NCBI RefSeq assembly: GCF_000245335.1
Contig: NZ_JH600279.1
Span: 186,001-250,000 of the forward strand
Direction of reading: 5' to 3'
Source: Bacillus mojavensis RO-H-1 = KCTC 3706
GTDB taxonomy: Bacteria > Bacillota > Bacilli > Bacillales > Bacillaceae
DNA length: 64,000 nucleotides
In this document: one piece after another, positions 1 through 8,440 of the stretch
How positions within the stretch are numbered: position 1 is the first letter of the stretch
How the letters are laid out: each line of letters opens with the position of its first letter
The notes under the pieces: generated by a model
Database searches by the model: none
The model's input: only the letters and a program-made list of their open reading frames with translations
What the model was told of the DNA's origin: nothing
Program-made: the position numbers and the translations under genes

Positions 1-1379
<1,379 letters not shown>

Positions 1380-1396
1380 ATTAATCCCCCTAACGC

Positions 1397-2182
1397 TTAC
1401 GCTTCTTGGCCTACAGTTTCGTCTTCAATGCCAAGTTCTTTTTTGATCCAGTCATAACCTTCTGCTTCAAGACGCTGTGCAAGCTCTGCACCGCCGGATT
1501 TTACAACGCGGCCTTGCATCATAACGTGAACAACATCAGGAGTAATGTAGTTTAACAGGCGCTGATAGTGAGTGATCATCAGGCAGCCGAAGCTTTCGCT
1601 GCGCATTTTGTTGATCCCTTTTGATACAACTTTCAGAGCATCAATATCAAGACCTGAGTCGATTTCATCAAGGATGGCGATTTTCGGTTCAATCATCATT
1701 AATTGAAGAATTTCGTTGCGTTTTTTCTCCCCGCCTGAGAAACCTTCGTTGAGGTAGCGCTGAGCCATTTCAGGGTCCATTTCTAAGAATTCCATGTTTT
1801 CGTCCATTTTGCGGATGAATTTCATAAGAGAAATTTCATCGCCTTCTTCTCTGCGCGCGTTGATCGCAGAACGAAGGAAGTCGGCATTTGTCACACCGCT
1901 GATTTCACTTGGGTACTGCATTGCAAGGAACAAACCTGCCTGCGCACGCTCGTCCACTTCCATCTCCAGTACATCTTTGCCGTCAAGCGTGATGCTGCCT
2001 TTTGTTACTTCATATTTAGGATGCCCCATAATGGCAGCTGACAGAGTTGATTTACCAGTACCGTTCGGTCCCATTACCGCGTGGAACTCTCCGCCTTTTA
2101 TTTCAAGGTTTACACCTTTTAAGATCTCTTTCCCTTCGATTTCAACGTGAAGATCTTTGATCGTTAATGTTGAAGCAGCCAT
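1397..2182 (-). CDS. sufC: Fe-S assembly ATPase SufC
   Basis: A 261-residue ABC-type ATPase with no membrane segments. Visible motifs are Walker A (GPNGTGKST, about residues 39-47), the ABC signature variant FSGGEKKRNE, Walker B with IAILDEIDSGLD, and the H-loop ITH. The FSGGEKKR signature and the DEIDSGLD Walker B are characteristic of SufC rather than of transporter ATPases. It powers the SufBCD scaffold. It is the first gene of the operon, with an AT-rich leader upstream that holds a Fur-like sequence. The ATG is preceded by GGAGGT. Confidence 0.96.
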   Translation of the reverse strand: MAASTLTIKDLHVEIEGKEILKGVNLEIKGGEFHAVMGPNGTGKSTLSAAIMGHPKYEVTKGSITLDGKDVLEMEVDERAQAGLFLAMQYPSEISGVTNADFLRSAINARREEGDEISLMKFIRKMDENMEFLEMDPEMAQRYLNEGFSGGEKKRNEILQLMMIEPKIAILDEIDSGLDIDALKVVSKGINKMRSESFGCLMITHYQRLLNYITPDVVHVMMQGRVVKSGGAELAQRLEAEGYDWIKKELGIEDETVGQEA

Positions 2183-2202
2183 ATCTATACCTCCAAAAAT
2201 AT

Positions 2203-2234
2203 ATAATCATTATTCTCATTTTATTCTCATTCTA
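2203..2234 (-). promoter_or_regulatory. AT-rich sufC leader with Fur-like repeats (candidate)
   Basis: Just upstream of sufC, the minus strand has two close copies of GAATGAGAAT or TGAGAAT followed by AATGATTAT, resembling the TGATAATNATTATCA Fur core. The match is imperfect, and I know of no established Fur control of this operon. The same stretch should also contain the sufC promoter. This is a sequence resemblance only. Confidence 0.3.
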
Positions 2235-2337
2235 ATTTTATAACAAATGAAAAGTAAATACAACTTTTTATCGTGCCTTGCACATTTCTCAAGTTTAACA
2301 AAGTTCAGCACTTTATTAAAGCAATTGAAAAAGAAAA

Positions 2338-2358
2338 AGAGTGGATTCCCACCCTTTT
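2338..2358 (-). terminator. intrinsic terminator after the small reading frame
   Basis: On the minus strand GGGTGG-GAAT-CCACTC forms a 6-bp stem (one G-U pair) followed by two runs of five T. It begins a few bases after the stop of the 50-codon reading frame at 2360-2512, which suggests that frame is transcribed. Confidence 0.55.
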
Positions 2359-2359
2359 T

Positions 2360-2512
2360 TTAAAGACCGATTTTCTCATTAAGCTCAGCAGAATACCGCT
2401 TGCATTTTTTATATTCAAGCTCTCTCTGCCGCTCAACTTCCATTCTTGTATCCAGCCGGCGTCCGTATTCCTCGTATCCGATTCCATGAGACAGCTGCAT
2501 CGCTTTTTCCAT
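2360..2512 (-). CDS. possible small highly charged protein, 50 aa
   Basis: An ATG frame of 50 codons rich in Glu, Arg and Lys (GYEEYGRRLDTRMEVERQRE), predicted helical, with no signal or membrane segment. The reading frame stays open upstream to about 2563 with equally protein-like sequence (DRLDLDYTSEME), but no ATG, GTG or TTG lies there. AAGGGATTG precedes an in-frame ATT codon in that part, so a rare ATT start is conceivable. The annotated ATG has no clear Shine-Dalgarno site. An intrinsic terminator follows immediately, and TTGCAG-18 bp-TACAAT upstream could be a promoter. I do not recognise the family. It could also be a decayed gene remnant. Confidence 0.45.
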   Translation of the reverse strand: MEKAMQLSHGIGYEEYGRRLDTRMEVERQRELEYKKCKRYSAELNEKIGL

Positions 2513-2704
2513 TTCTGACGTATAATCGAGGTCCAGTCTGTCCTGGCTGCTGCAAATAATGAATCAATCCCTTCATTTATTTACTGCTATTGTATCAGCT
2601 CCAAGACCGATGCTGCAAAATGGATATGGCTTGATATAACATCGGATGAGACGAAAGGACCCTTTGAGTTAAAATGAGAATCGTTTTTCGGAATATTCCT
2701 TCTT

Positions 2705-3082
2705 CTAATGCGTAGTGTTTCCAAATTCCTCTATGCACTGCTGGACAACTGTCACACCTTGGCTTAGAGCAGCTCCGCCTCCGAATGCCGCTGCCACACT
2801 GACTGCTTCGAGAATGTTTTCTTCTGTCGCTCCCTCATCAAGACAGCCTTTTGTGTGATAGATCATGCAATATTCATCCTGAGCATTGATGGCGATTCCG
2901 AGGGCGATCAGCTGTTTTTCTCTTTCAGTCAGAGAATTGCCGGCAAAGCATTGTTCAGTAAACTCGTTAAACTTTCTTCCCATTAGCGGCATCTTTTGTT
3001 CAAATGTGCCTAAACCTAATTTATACTGTTTTAGCGCGTCCTGCATGCTTCCTCTGTCTTGATTCAAAGAAAATCCCTCCAT
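2705..3082 (-). CDS. yurZ: carboxymuconolactone decarboxylase-like (AhpD fold) protein YurZ
   Basis: A 125-residue AhpD/CMD-family protein. The hallmark stretch is around residues 65-80, where [11 protein letters not shown] gives a Cys and a His four residues later within the helical core. Classical AhpD has CxxC and reduces peroxiredoxin; here only one cysteine sits at the usual spot, with another five positions after it, so peroxidase function is uncertain. The start is ambiguous: the ATG at 3082 has a weak ribosome site, whereas a TTG at 3067 follows GGAGGG at good spacing. It lies between the suf and met operons on the same strand. Confidence 0.85.
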   Translation of the reverse strand: MEGFSLNQDRGSMQDALKQYKLGLGTFEQKMPLMGRKFNEFTEQCFAGNSLTEREKQLIALGIAINAQDEYCMIYHTKGCLDEGATEENILEAVSVAAAFGGGAALSQGVTVVQQCIEEFGNTTH

Positions 3083-3134
3083 CTGTTTAACATTCCTTTT
3101 TATTATGAACAGCTTTTAGGAAAATACCCGAAAA

Positions 3135-3164
3135 AAACCCCGGATTTCTCATCCGGGGTTTCAA
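3135..3164 (-). terminator. metNPQ operon terminator
   Basis: A perfect stem AACCCCGGAT/ATCCGGGGTT with a short GAGAA-type loop and a run of T follows the metQ stop on the minus strand. Confidence 0.9.
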
Positions 3165-3166
3165 TC

Positions 3167-3988
3167 TTATTCAGAGACTGGGAGAACAGCTCCGTCATAT
3201 TTCTTCTCGATGAAGTCTTTAATCTTTTTAGAGTGAAGAACTTCCATCAGCGCTTTGATTTTTGCAGAATCCTCTTCGCCATCTCTCACTGCAATGATAT
3301 TAGCGTAAGGGTTATCTTTTGTTGATTCCACTTCAATCGCGTCTTTTTTAGGATTTAATTTATTTTGGATCGCGTAGTTCACATTGATGAAGGCCGCGTC
3401 TCCTTCTTTGTTTTCATATGCTTTTGCCGTTAATTCAGGCGCTACTTTTTTAAACTGAAGGTGTTTCGGGTTTTTCTTAATGTCTTTCAGTGTTGCATCG
3501 ACTGTCTCCACTTTGGAGTCAAGTGTAATTAATCCTGCATTCTCAAGCATTGCAAGCATACGGCCTTGTTCAGCAACGTTATTTGTCAGGATAATTGTCG
3601 CACCGTCGGGAAGCTCTTTTAATGATTTATATTTTTTAGAATAAATACCGAATGGCTCTAAGTGAATCGCACCGGCATTCACAAGTTTATAATCTTTGTT
3701 TTCTTTCATTTCTTGCTCAAGGTAAGGAATGTGCTGGAAGAAGTTTGCATCCACTTCTTTATCAGCTAAGGCTTTGTTGTACATTTTGTAATCACTAAGC
3801 ACTTTCACTTTCAGTGTGTAGCCTTTTTCTTTTAACAATGGTTCAGCTTCTTTTAAAATTTCTGCATGCGGTGTTTTTGTAGCTGCAACAACAATTTCTT
3901 TCTTGCCGGATTCAGCGTTATTAGAACCGCAGGCAGCCATAACTCCTGCAAATACAAGTAGTAATGCGCCCAAAAATAGCTTTTTCAA
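3167..3988 (-). CDS. metQ: methionine-binding lipoprotein MetQ
   Basis: A 273-residue NlpA-family substrate-binding lipoprotein. The N-terminus is a lipoprotein signal (KKLFLGALLLVFAGVMAAC) with cysteine at residue 20 for lipid attachment, so the mature protein sits on the outer face of the membrane. The body has the family segments VVAATKTPHAEIL, NFFQHIPYLEQ and AAFINVNYA. It captures D- and L-methionine and related sulfur compounds for the MetNP transporter. It is the last gene of metNPQ, 13 bases after metP, under the SAM riboswitch upstream of metN. Confidence 0.95.
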   Translation of the reverse strand: MKKLFLGALLLVFAGVMAACGSNNAESGKKEIVVAATKTPHAEILKEAEPLLKEKGYTLKVKVLSDYKMYNKALADKEVDANFFQHIPYLEQEMKENKDYKLVNAGAIHLEPFGIYSKKYKSLKELPDGATIILTNNVAEQGRMLAMLENAGLITLDSKVETVDATLKDIKKNPKHLQFKKVAPELTAKAYENKEGDAAFINVNYAIQNKLNPKKDAIEVESTKDNPYANIIAVRDGEEDSAKIKALMEVLHSKKIKDFIEKKYDGAVLPVSE

Positions 3989-4001
3989 AGTAAATCCTCC
4001 C

Positions 4002-4670
4002 TTATCGTTTATCTATTATATTTGTTATGACATCACCGATCATTTGAATAATGAAAACGATGATTAAAATAAATACAGTAGCAACGAAGGTAACATCAGT
4101 ATTATTAGACTGATATCCTTCTACATATGCAAGGTTTCCAAGTCCTCCTGAACCGATGGCGCCCGCAATGGCTGTTGAGCCGATCAAAGCAATGGCCGTA
4201 ACCGTGATCCCAGAAATAAGGGCCGGCATGGATTCCGGGAGCAGCACTTTGAAAATAATAGTTGATGTTTTGGCTCCCATTGATTTTGCAGCTTCGATGA
4301 CGCCCTTATCCACCTCACGCAGCGCAATTTCAGCGAGCCGCGCGTAAAACGGGGCTGAGCCGATGACTAACGCCGGAAGTGCCGCGTTCGGGCCTAAGAT
4401 GGTGCCGACTAAAAACTTCGTAAAACCTAGTAATAAAATAATTAAAATGAGGAACGGAATAGACCTGAATACATTGACAATAGCCGCAATTACAGTGTTG
4501 ACCGCTTTGTTCTGCCAGAGGCTCCCTTTGCTTGTGAGAAAGAGCAGCAGGCCGAGGATCACCCCGATTACAAAGGCAAAAACCAAGGAGATCAGCGTCA
4601 TATAAAGCGTTTCGTATGTCGCGTTCCATAATTCAGTTACATCAACGTTCGGGAAGTATTTTTCAAACAT
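4002..4670 (-). CDS. metP: methionine ABC transporter permease MetP
   Basis: A 222-residue integral membrane permease of the MetI type with about five hydrophobic segments. The cytoplasmic EAA coupling loop is visible at about residues 110-140 (EIALREVDKGVIEAAKSMGA). It forms the channel of the methionine importer with MetN and MetQ. Its start overlaps the metN end by 8 bases, indicating translational coupling. Confidence 0.95.
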   Translation of the reverse strand: MFEKYFPNVDVTELWNATYETLYMTLISLVFAFVIGVILGLLLFLTSKGSLWQNKAVNTVIAAIVNVFRSIPFLILIILLLGFTKFLVGTILGPNAALPALVIGSAPFYARLAEIALREVDKGVIEAAKSMGAKTSTIIFKVLLPESMPALISGITVTAIALIGSTAIAGAIGSGGLGNLAYVEGYQSNNTDVTFVATVFILIIVFIIQMIGDVITNIIDKR

Positions 4671-5688
4671 TCGTGATCACCTCTGCTTTCACCTGTTTGT
4701 CATTAATAAACCGGATCACGTTTTGCACTTCTTCCTCGTCACCGTCAATATGGATAAACAATGAACCGTATGCCCCGTCCTTCGTCTGCGAGATTTTCCC
4801 CTGCAGAATATTGACGCTGACATTGAAGTTTCTGATCATCTCTGTAATCAGAGGCTGTTCAGCTGAATCACCGACAAATGTGAGCTGAACCGTTGTTCCT
4901 GACGCTTTTTCGTCAAGAAGATGCTGAAGTGTTTCTTTTGTTTCTTCAGGCTCAGTCACCTGCTGAACAAACCGTTTTGTCATGTCTTCCTTTGGATTCT
5001 TGAAGACATCGAGAACTTCTCCTTCTTCAACAACCTTTCCGTTTTCCATAACAGCGACTCTGTTGCAGATTTTGCGGATGACGTGCATTTCGTGTGTGAT
5101 CAGCACAATCGTCAAACCGAGTCTTTCATTAATATCGGACAAAAGATCCAAGATTGAATCGGTTGTTTGCGGATCTAAAGCTGATGTCGCTTCATCACAA
5201 AGGAGAACCTTCGGATTGTTTGCGAGCGCTCTGGCGATTCCGACCCTCTGCTTTTGTCCGCCGCTCAGCTGAGACGGGTAAGATTTCTCTTTTCCTTCTA
5301 AACCTACCAGTTTAATCAGTTCATTGGCACGCTTAATCCGCTCGCTTTTTTTCACCCCGGCAATTTCTAAAGGAAACATGATGTTATCTCTGACAGTTCG
5401 CGACCAGAGCAAATTGAAGTGCTGGAAAATCATACTGATGTCATGGCGCGCTTTTCTTAAATCGCGTCCGTTTACTTCATTAATCTTCGTTCCCGCCACT
5501 TCCACGATTCCTGAGCTTGGTTTCTCAAGTCCGTTCAGCAGACGGATTAAGGAACTTTTACCAGCTCCGCTATATCCTATAATTCCAAAAATCTCACCTT
5601 TTTTAATGGAAAGCGAGACATTTTGGACAGCATTGACATCTCCATGTTTCGACTTATACACTTTTGAAACATCCTGAAGATTGATCAA
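4663..5688 (-). CDS. metN: methionine ABC transporter ATP-binding protein MetN
   Basis: A 341-residue transporter ATPase starting at a TTG preceded by AGGTG at 7-base spacing; this start gives the normal family length, whereas the open frame continues to 5760. Motifs: Walker A GYSGAGKSS, signature LSGGQKQRVGIARAL, Walker B VLLCDEATSALD, H-loop ITHE. The last 80 residues or so form a NIL regulatory domain, which in this family binds methionine and inhibits import. First gene of metNPQ, directly downstream of an S-box leader. Confidence 0.95.
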   Translation of the reverse strand: MINLQDVSKVYKSKHGDVNAVQNVSLSIKKGEIFGIIGYSGAGKSSLIRLLNGLEKPSSGIVEVAGTKINEVNGRDLRKARHDISMIFQHFNLLWSRTVRDNIMFPLEIAGVKKSERIKRANELIKLVGLEGKEKSYPSQLSGGQKQRVGIARALANNPKVLLCDEATSALDPQTTDSILDLLSDINERLGLTIVLITHEMHVIRKICNRVAVMENGKVVEEGEVLDVFKNPKEDMTKRFVQQVTEPEETKETLQHLLDEKASGTTVQLTFVGDSAEQPLITEMIRNFNVSVNILQGKISQTKDGAYGSLFIHIDGDEEEVQNVIRFINDKQVKAEVITNV

Positions 5689-5739
5689 AGCAATCACCTG
5701 CCTTAACACTATTCTAAGAAATCTTCCGGTTTTTTCTGC

Positions 5740-5777
5740 AAAAGAAAAGCCTTTCTGCACACTTGAGCAGAAAGGCT
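5740..5777 (-). terminator. SAM riboswitch expression-platform terminator
   Basis: An 11-bp perfect stem AGCCTTTCTGC/GCAGAAAGGCT followed by a T-rich run, between the S-box aptamer and the metN start. An AAAGGC segment just 5' can pair alternatively, as expected for a terminator/antiterminator switch. Confidence 0.9.
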
Positions 5778-5905
5778 TATATAAAACGCCTTTCTCTCAT
5801 CTTTCAAAGCTTAACGCTTCGTGTGAATTGGCACCATTTCAACAATGTTGATGGTTGCCGGGCTTCATAGGGCACTTCCCTCCACCTCTCTTGATAAGAG
5901 AAATA
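5778..5905 (-). ncRNA. SAM (S-box) riboswitch aptamer upstream of metN
   Basis: The minus strand carries the S-box core: CTTATCAAGAG at the 5' edge of helix P1, then GGTGGAGGG, CCCTATGAAGCCCGGCAACC, and a closing GAAAGATGAGAG segment. In this class SAM binding stabilises the anti-antiterminator and stops transcription, so metNPQ is made when SAM is low. The order of core motifs and the following terminator make the assignment secure. Confidence 0.95.
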
Positions 5906-6014
5906 TATAGTCTTTTTCGTCCGGAAATTCTTAATGTAGAATAGCATGGCGGATCATAAAATGTCAATAAAATAAATGATGTAAACTTTTACTATTATAA
6001 TAATTTGCTATTTT

Positions 6015-6359
6015 TTAATTCTTTAGAATCCTCTGAAAAAAACCGTTTGTCAGCCAAAGAATGGCTTCCAGCTTTAACAGCGCTCTGAATGAACCCTTTA
6101 CCTTTAGGCTTCCGCTCTGGATCAGGTGCTGAAGGGAAATGTCTCCATGCAAAAGATGAATGATTTCTGTTTGGTTTCCATAAAAGGTCAGGTTGGACGT
6201 TTGGGGCGGAGAAATTTTTGTCATTTCTCCCTGTTCGTTTATTGAGACGGTTAAGGCTTCTGTTTCTCCTTGGAAGGTAATGAGCAATGTCGAAGCGTTC
6301 AAAAGGGGTTTTAAAAACAGATGCTGTAAATCATCTTCTAAAACTTCCGCTTTCTCCAT
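6015..6359 (-). CDS. yusD: conserved protein YusD, weak SCP2-like features
   Basis: A 114-residue soluble protein with a strong AGGAGG ribosome site 8 bases before the ATG. The alternating beta pattern (STLLITFQGETEALTVSI) followed by a helix-rich C-terminus (SLKVKGSFRALLKLEAILWL) resembles small SCP2 sterol-carrier-like domains, which bind lipids. That is a fold resemblance, not a firm function. It precedes yusE by a gap of about 110 bases in transcription order, so it may be the last gene of a yusG-F-E-D group. Confidence 0.75.
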   Translation of the reverse strand: MEKAEVLEDDLQHLFLKPLLNASTLLITFQGETEALTVSINEQGEMTKISPPQTSNLTFYGNQTEIIHLLHGDISLQHLIQSGSLKVKGSFRALLKLEAILWLTNGFFQRILKN

Positions 6360-6467
6360 TTGTACAACCTCCTAGTTTGTTGGTCATACATACACATTTC
6401 TCTCTTCAGCGCAAGAACCCCTTTATAAAACGAACGACAAATTCATTGGAATGCGCCGAGAAAAATG

Positions 6468-6788
6468 TCATAAATGAGATGCAGAAGATGATTTTTGTTT
6501 GATCAGCTCATATAAATAAGAAACGGAATGAAACGCATACCCTCTTTCAATTACTTTTCCGTTCTTAAACAATAGAAAACAAGGGACGCTTTCAATTTGA
6601 TATGCTTTAGCAAACGCCGGAGAATAGTTGAGATTATTTTTATAGAAGGCGACAGACGGGAGCATGTCTTCGACGACCGTCAGCATTTTGCTTGCCAGCT
6701 GGCAGGTACCGCAAAACGGAGTATATAAATATAGGAGATACACATCATCAGTAATGTGTTCAAGCTCTTGTTCTTGGAGTTCTTTCAC
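6468..6788 (-). CDS. yusE: thioredoxin-like protein YusE
   Basis: A 106-residue thioredoxin-fold protein starting at GTG with GAGGTG at 8-base spacing. The active-site motif CGTC (in YTPFCGTCQLASKM) is near residue 27, and the cis-proline region (ESVPCFLLFKNGKVIERGY) is near residue 75. CGTC differs from the CGPC of housekeeping thioredoxins. No signal peptide, so it is cytosolic. It sits 11 bases after yusF and may be co-transcribed with it. The partner is unknown. Confidence 0.85.
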   Translation of the reverse strand: MKELQEQELEHITDDVYLLYLYTPFCGTCQLASKMLTVVEDMLPSVAFYKNNLNYSPAFAKAYQIESVPCFLLFKNGKVIERGYAFHSVSYLYELIKQKSSSASHL

Positions 6789-6799
6789 GTTATAACACC

Positions 6800-7159
6800 T
6801 CAGGTCTTTCTTTCAAGAAAATTCGTATGGACATTCAGATTCGCGCTCAGTAATACAGATGCTATATGGTGTCTGGGCGCCGCCTCCACTTCCTTATAGG
6901 CTCTGTCGATATATAAATGGTAGGCTTCATTAAATTCCCTTTTCAGCTGTTTTCTCAATTTCTCGCCTGATTCATCGGCATCAACCAAAATATAGACGTC
7001 CTTCTCGTAAAGCTCGTCTGCCAATTCCTCCAGCTTCAGCTGGCTGATTGTTCCGTTTGTGCAGATAATGCGCACTGGCTCATTCAGGACGCTTTCGATC
7101 TTTTCTTTATCTGATTTCCCTTCAACAATCATGACTTTTTCCAGTTCGTCCATGTTCAT
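6800..7159 (-). CDS. yusF: small Toprim-domain protein YusF
   Basis: A Toprim-fold protein. The N-terminal motif VMIVEGKSDKEKIE carries the catalytic-type Glu, and YILVDADESGEKLR carries the DxD of the fold, as in RNase M5 and primase Toprim domains. I place the start at the ATG at 7159, which has AGGTGA at good spacing and puts the motif at residue 10. The open frame reaches back to a GTG at 7237, overlapping yusG, which would give 145 residues and may be the annotated form elsewhere. The substrate is unknown, probably a nucleic acid. Confidence 0.8.
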   Translation of the reverse strand: MNMDELEKVMIVEGKSDKEKIESVLNEPVRIICTNGTISQLKLEELADELYEKDVYILVDADESGEKLRKQLKREFNEAYHLYIDRAYKEVEAAPRHHIASVLLSANLNVHTNFLERKT

Positions 7160-7230
7160 CTGCTTCACCTGCCGCGTCGAATTTGAAACGTTCAGATTGT
7201 AAAAGAAGGCAGTGAAATTCACCGCCAACA

Positions 7231-7467
7231 TCAACACCAGCCGCTTTCGTAGTCACAATCAACATATTTCTGATCGTCTCCTGAAACCACGTCGGCTGTC
7301 TTATAAAATTTTTCATTTTCATAGGTAAAGCCGGACTTTAGCTCATATTCATTCATGCCTGTCATTTGGCCGATCATCTCATCTTCATGATATAACGAGA
7401 GCCGGCCATTTTGAAAGCGGCCTGTCACATCATTGGTGACATCGAGCTTTTGTTTGCTGAAAGCCAT
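7231..7467 (-). CDS. yusG: conserved 78-aa protein YusG
   Basis: A small soluble protein starting at an ATG preceded by GGAGGTG; the frame continues upstream, but this start gives the family length of 78 residues. It is predominantly beta (NGRLSLYHEDEMIGQMTG) and ends in CDYESGWC. I cannot assign a function; SubtiWiki-type annotation leaves it unknown as far as I recall. It is transcribed just before yusF and follows gcvH. Confidence 0.8.
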   Translation of the reverse strand: MAFSKQKLDVTNDVTGRFQNGRLSLYHEDEMIGQMTGMNEYELKSGFTYENEKFYKTADVVSGDDQKYVDCDYESGWC

Positions 7468-7522
7468 ATTGGACACCTCCCATAGCGTTAGCGTATCCAA
7501 TTGCCTGCTCAGCTATCCAGTT

Positions 7523-7906
7523 TTAGTCTTGTTGTGTCATCTCTTCGTATTGCTCTGCTGTCATTAGTTTTTCAATTTCAGACGCGTCAGACGGTTCAAC
7601 GACAATCATCCATGCTTTTTCATACGGAGATTCGTTGACGAATTCCGGGCTGTCATCAAGATCCTCGTTTACTTCCACTACAGTTCCGTTAATCGGTGCG
7701 TAAAGCTCAGATACCGTTTTTACGGATTCTACACTTCCGAAAGGCTCGTCCGCTTTGATTTCAGCGCCGACTTCAGGAAGCTCAACAAACACGATGTCAC
7801 CGAGCTCGGACTGGGCAAAATGGGTAATGCCGATTTTGGCTTTTTCTCCTTCAACTTTTACCCACTCGTGTTCTTCTGAGTAACGCAAATCTTTAGGTAT
7901 GCTCAA
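7523..7906 (-). CDS. gcvH: glycine cleavage / lipoyl carrier protein GcvH
   Basis: A 127-residue H protein starting at a TTG with GGAGG seven bases upstream; the frame extends further to 7960, but the TTG matches the family N-terminus ([14 protein letters not shown]). The lipoylated lysine is K63 in [11 protein letters not shown]. It shuttles the aminomethyl group in glycine cleavage, and in B. subtilis it is also the obligatory intermediate from which lipoyl groups are passed to 2-oxoacid dehydrogenases by LipL. The gcvT-PA-PB genes are not nearby, consistent with this relay role. Confidence 0.96.
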   Translation of the reverse strand: MSIPKDLRYSEEHEWVKVEGEKAKIGITHFAQSELGDIVFVELPEVGAEIKADEPFGSVESVKTVSELYAPINGTVVEVNEDLDDSPEFVNESPYEKAWMIVVEPSDASEIEKLMTAEQYEEMTQQD

Positions 7907-7972
7907 TTGAATCCCTCCATTTTTTACAGCACTATAATAAGAAGATACCACACTTTTCAAAAAAAATTTACA

Positions 7973-8329
7973 TTATGACCAGTTTTCTTCAAATTGATCT
8001 TCTTTAAAGCCAACTGTCACTTTTTCGCCGTCTGTTGTGAGCGGGCGCTTAATCAGCATTCCGTCTGAAGCCAGCAGTTCAAGCTGTTCGTCCTCTGACA
8101 TGTGATACAGCTTTTCCTTCAGATTCAGTTCACGGTATTTCATGCCGCTTGTGTTGAAGAATTTCTTTACATCCAGCCCGCTTTTTTCATAAAGCGCTTT
8201 TAGCTCCTCTTTGCTTGGAGGCTGCTCTGCAATATGTATTTCGTTGATTTCTTTTCCATGCTCTTCAAGCCATTTTTTCGCTTTGCGGCACGTTCCGCAT
8301 TTAGGGTACCAGTAAAAAGTTAACGACAT
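7973..8329 (-). CDS. yusI: ArsC/Spx-family protein YusI
   Basis: A 118-residue protein of the arsenate-reductase-like (ArsC/Spx) family. The N-terminal redox motif is CGTC (YPKCGTCRKAKKWLEEHG), and the C-terminal half has LIKRPLTTDGEKVTVGF, the family signature with the conserved Arg-Pro. Such proteins are either thiol oxidoreductases or RNA-polymerase-binding regulators. Which applies here cannot be decided from sequence. Start at 8329, near GGGGGAAG. Confidence 0.85.
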   Translation of the reverse strand: MSLTFYWYPKCGTCRKAKKWLEEHGKEINEIHIAEQPPSKEELKALYEKSGLDVKKFFNTSGMKYRELNLKEKLYHMSEDEQLELLASDGMLIKRPLTTDGEKVTVGFKEDQFEENWS

Positions 8330-8402
8330 CTTCTTCCCCCTCAATAAAATAATCGAGGTTATTTTAACACAGTTTGTTTTAAAAACCTAAAACAGTGCTT
8401 CA

Positions 8403-8434
8403 TAAAAAAAGAGCTCCGGATGTGCGGAGCTCCT
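8403..8434 (-). terminator. fadNAE operon terminator
   Basis: Stem GGAGCTCCG/CCGGAGCTC with a short loop and seven T residues, located directly after the fadE stop on the minus strand. Confidence 0.9.
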
Positions 8435-8440
8435 TGGGAC

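Noticed and set aside
2443..2579. Alternative minus-strand frame starting MKGLIHYLQQPG before sufC
   Set aside because: Has an ATG but no ribosome site, and the downstream part is less protein-like than the frame reported at 2360-2512; a frame shift between the two cannot be excluded.
5689..5760. N-terminal extension of metN
   Set aside because: Covers the S-box terminator; the TTG at 5688 has the ribosome site and gives the family length.
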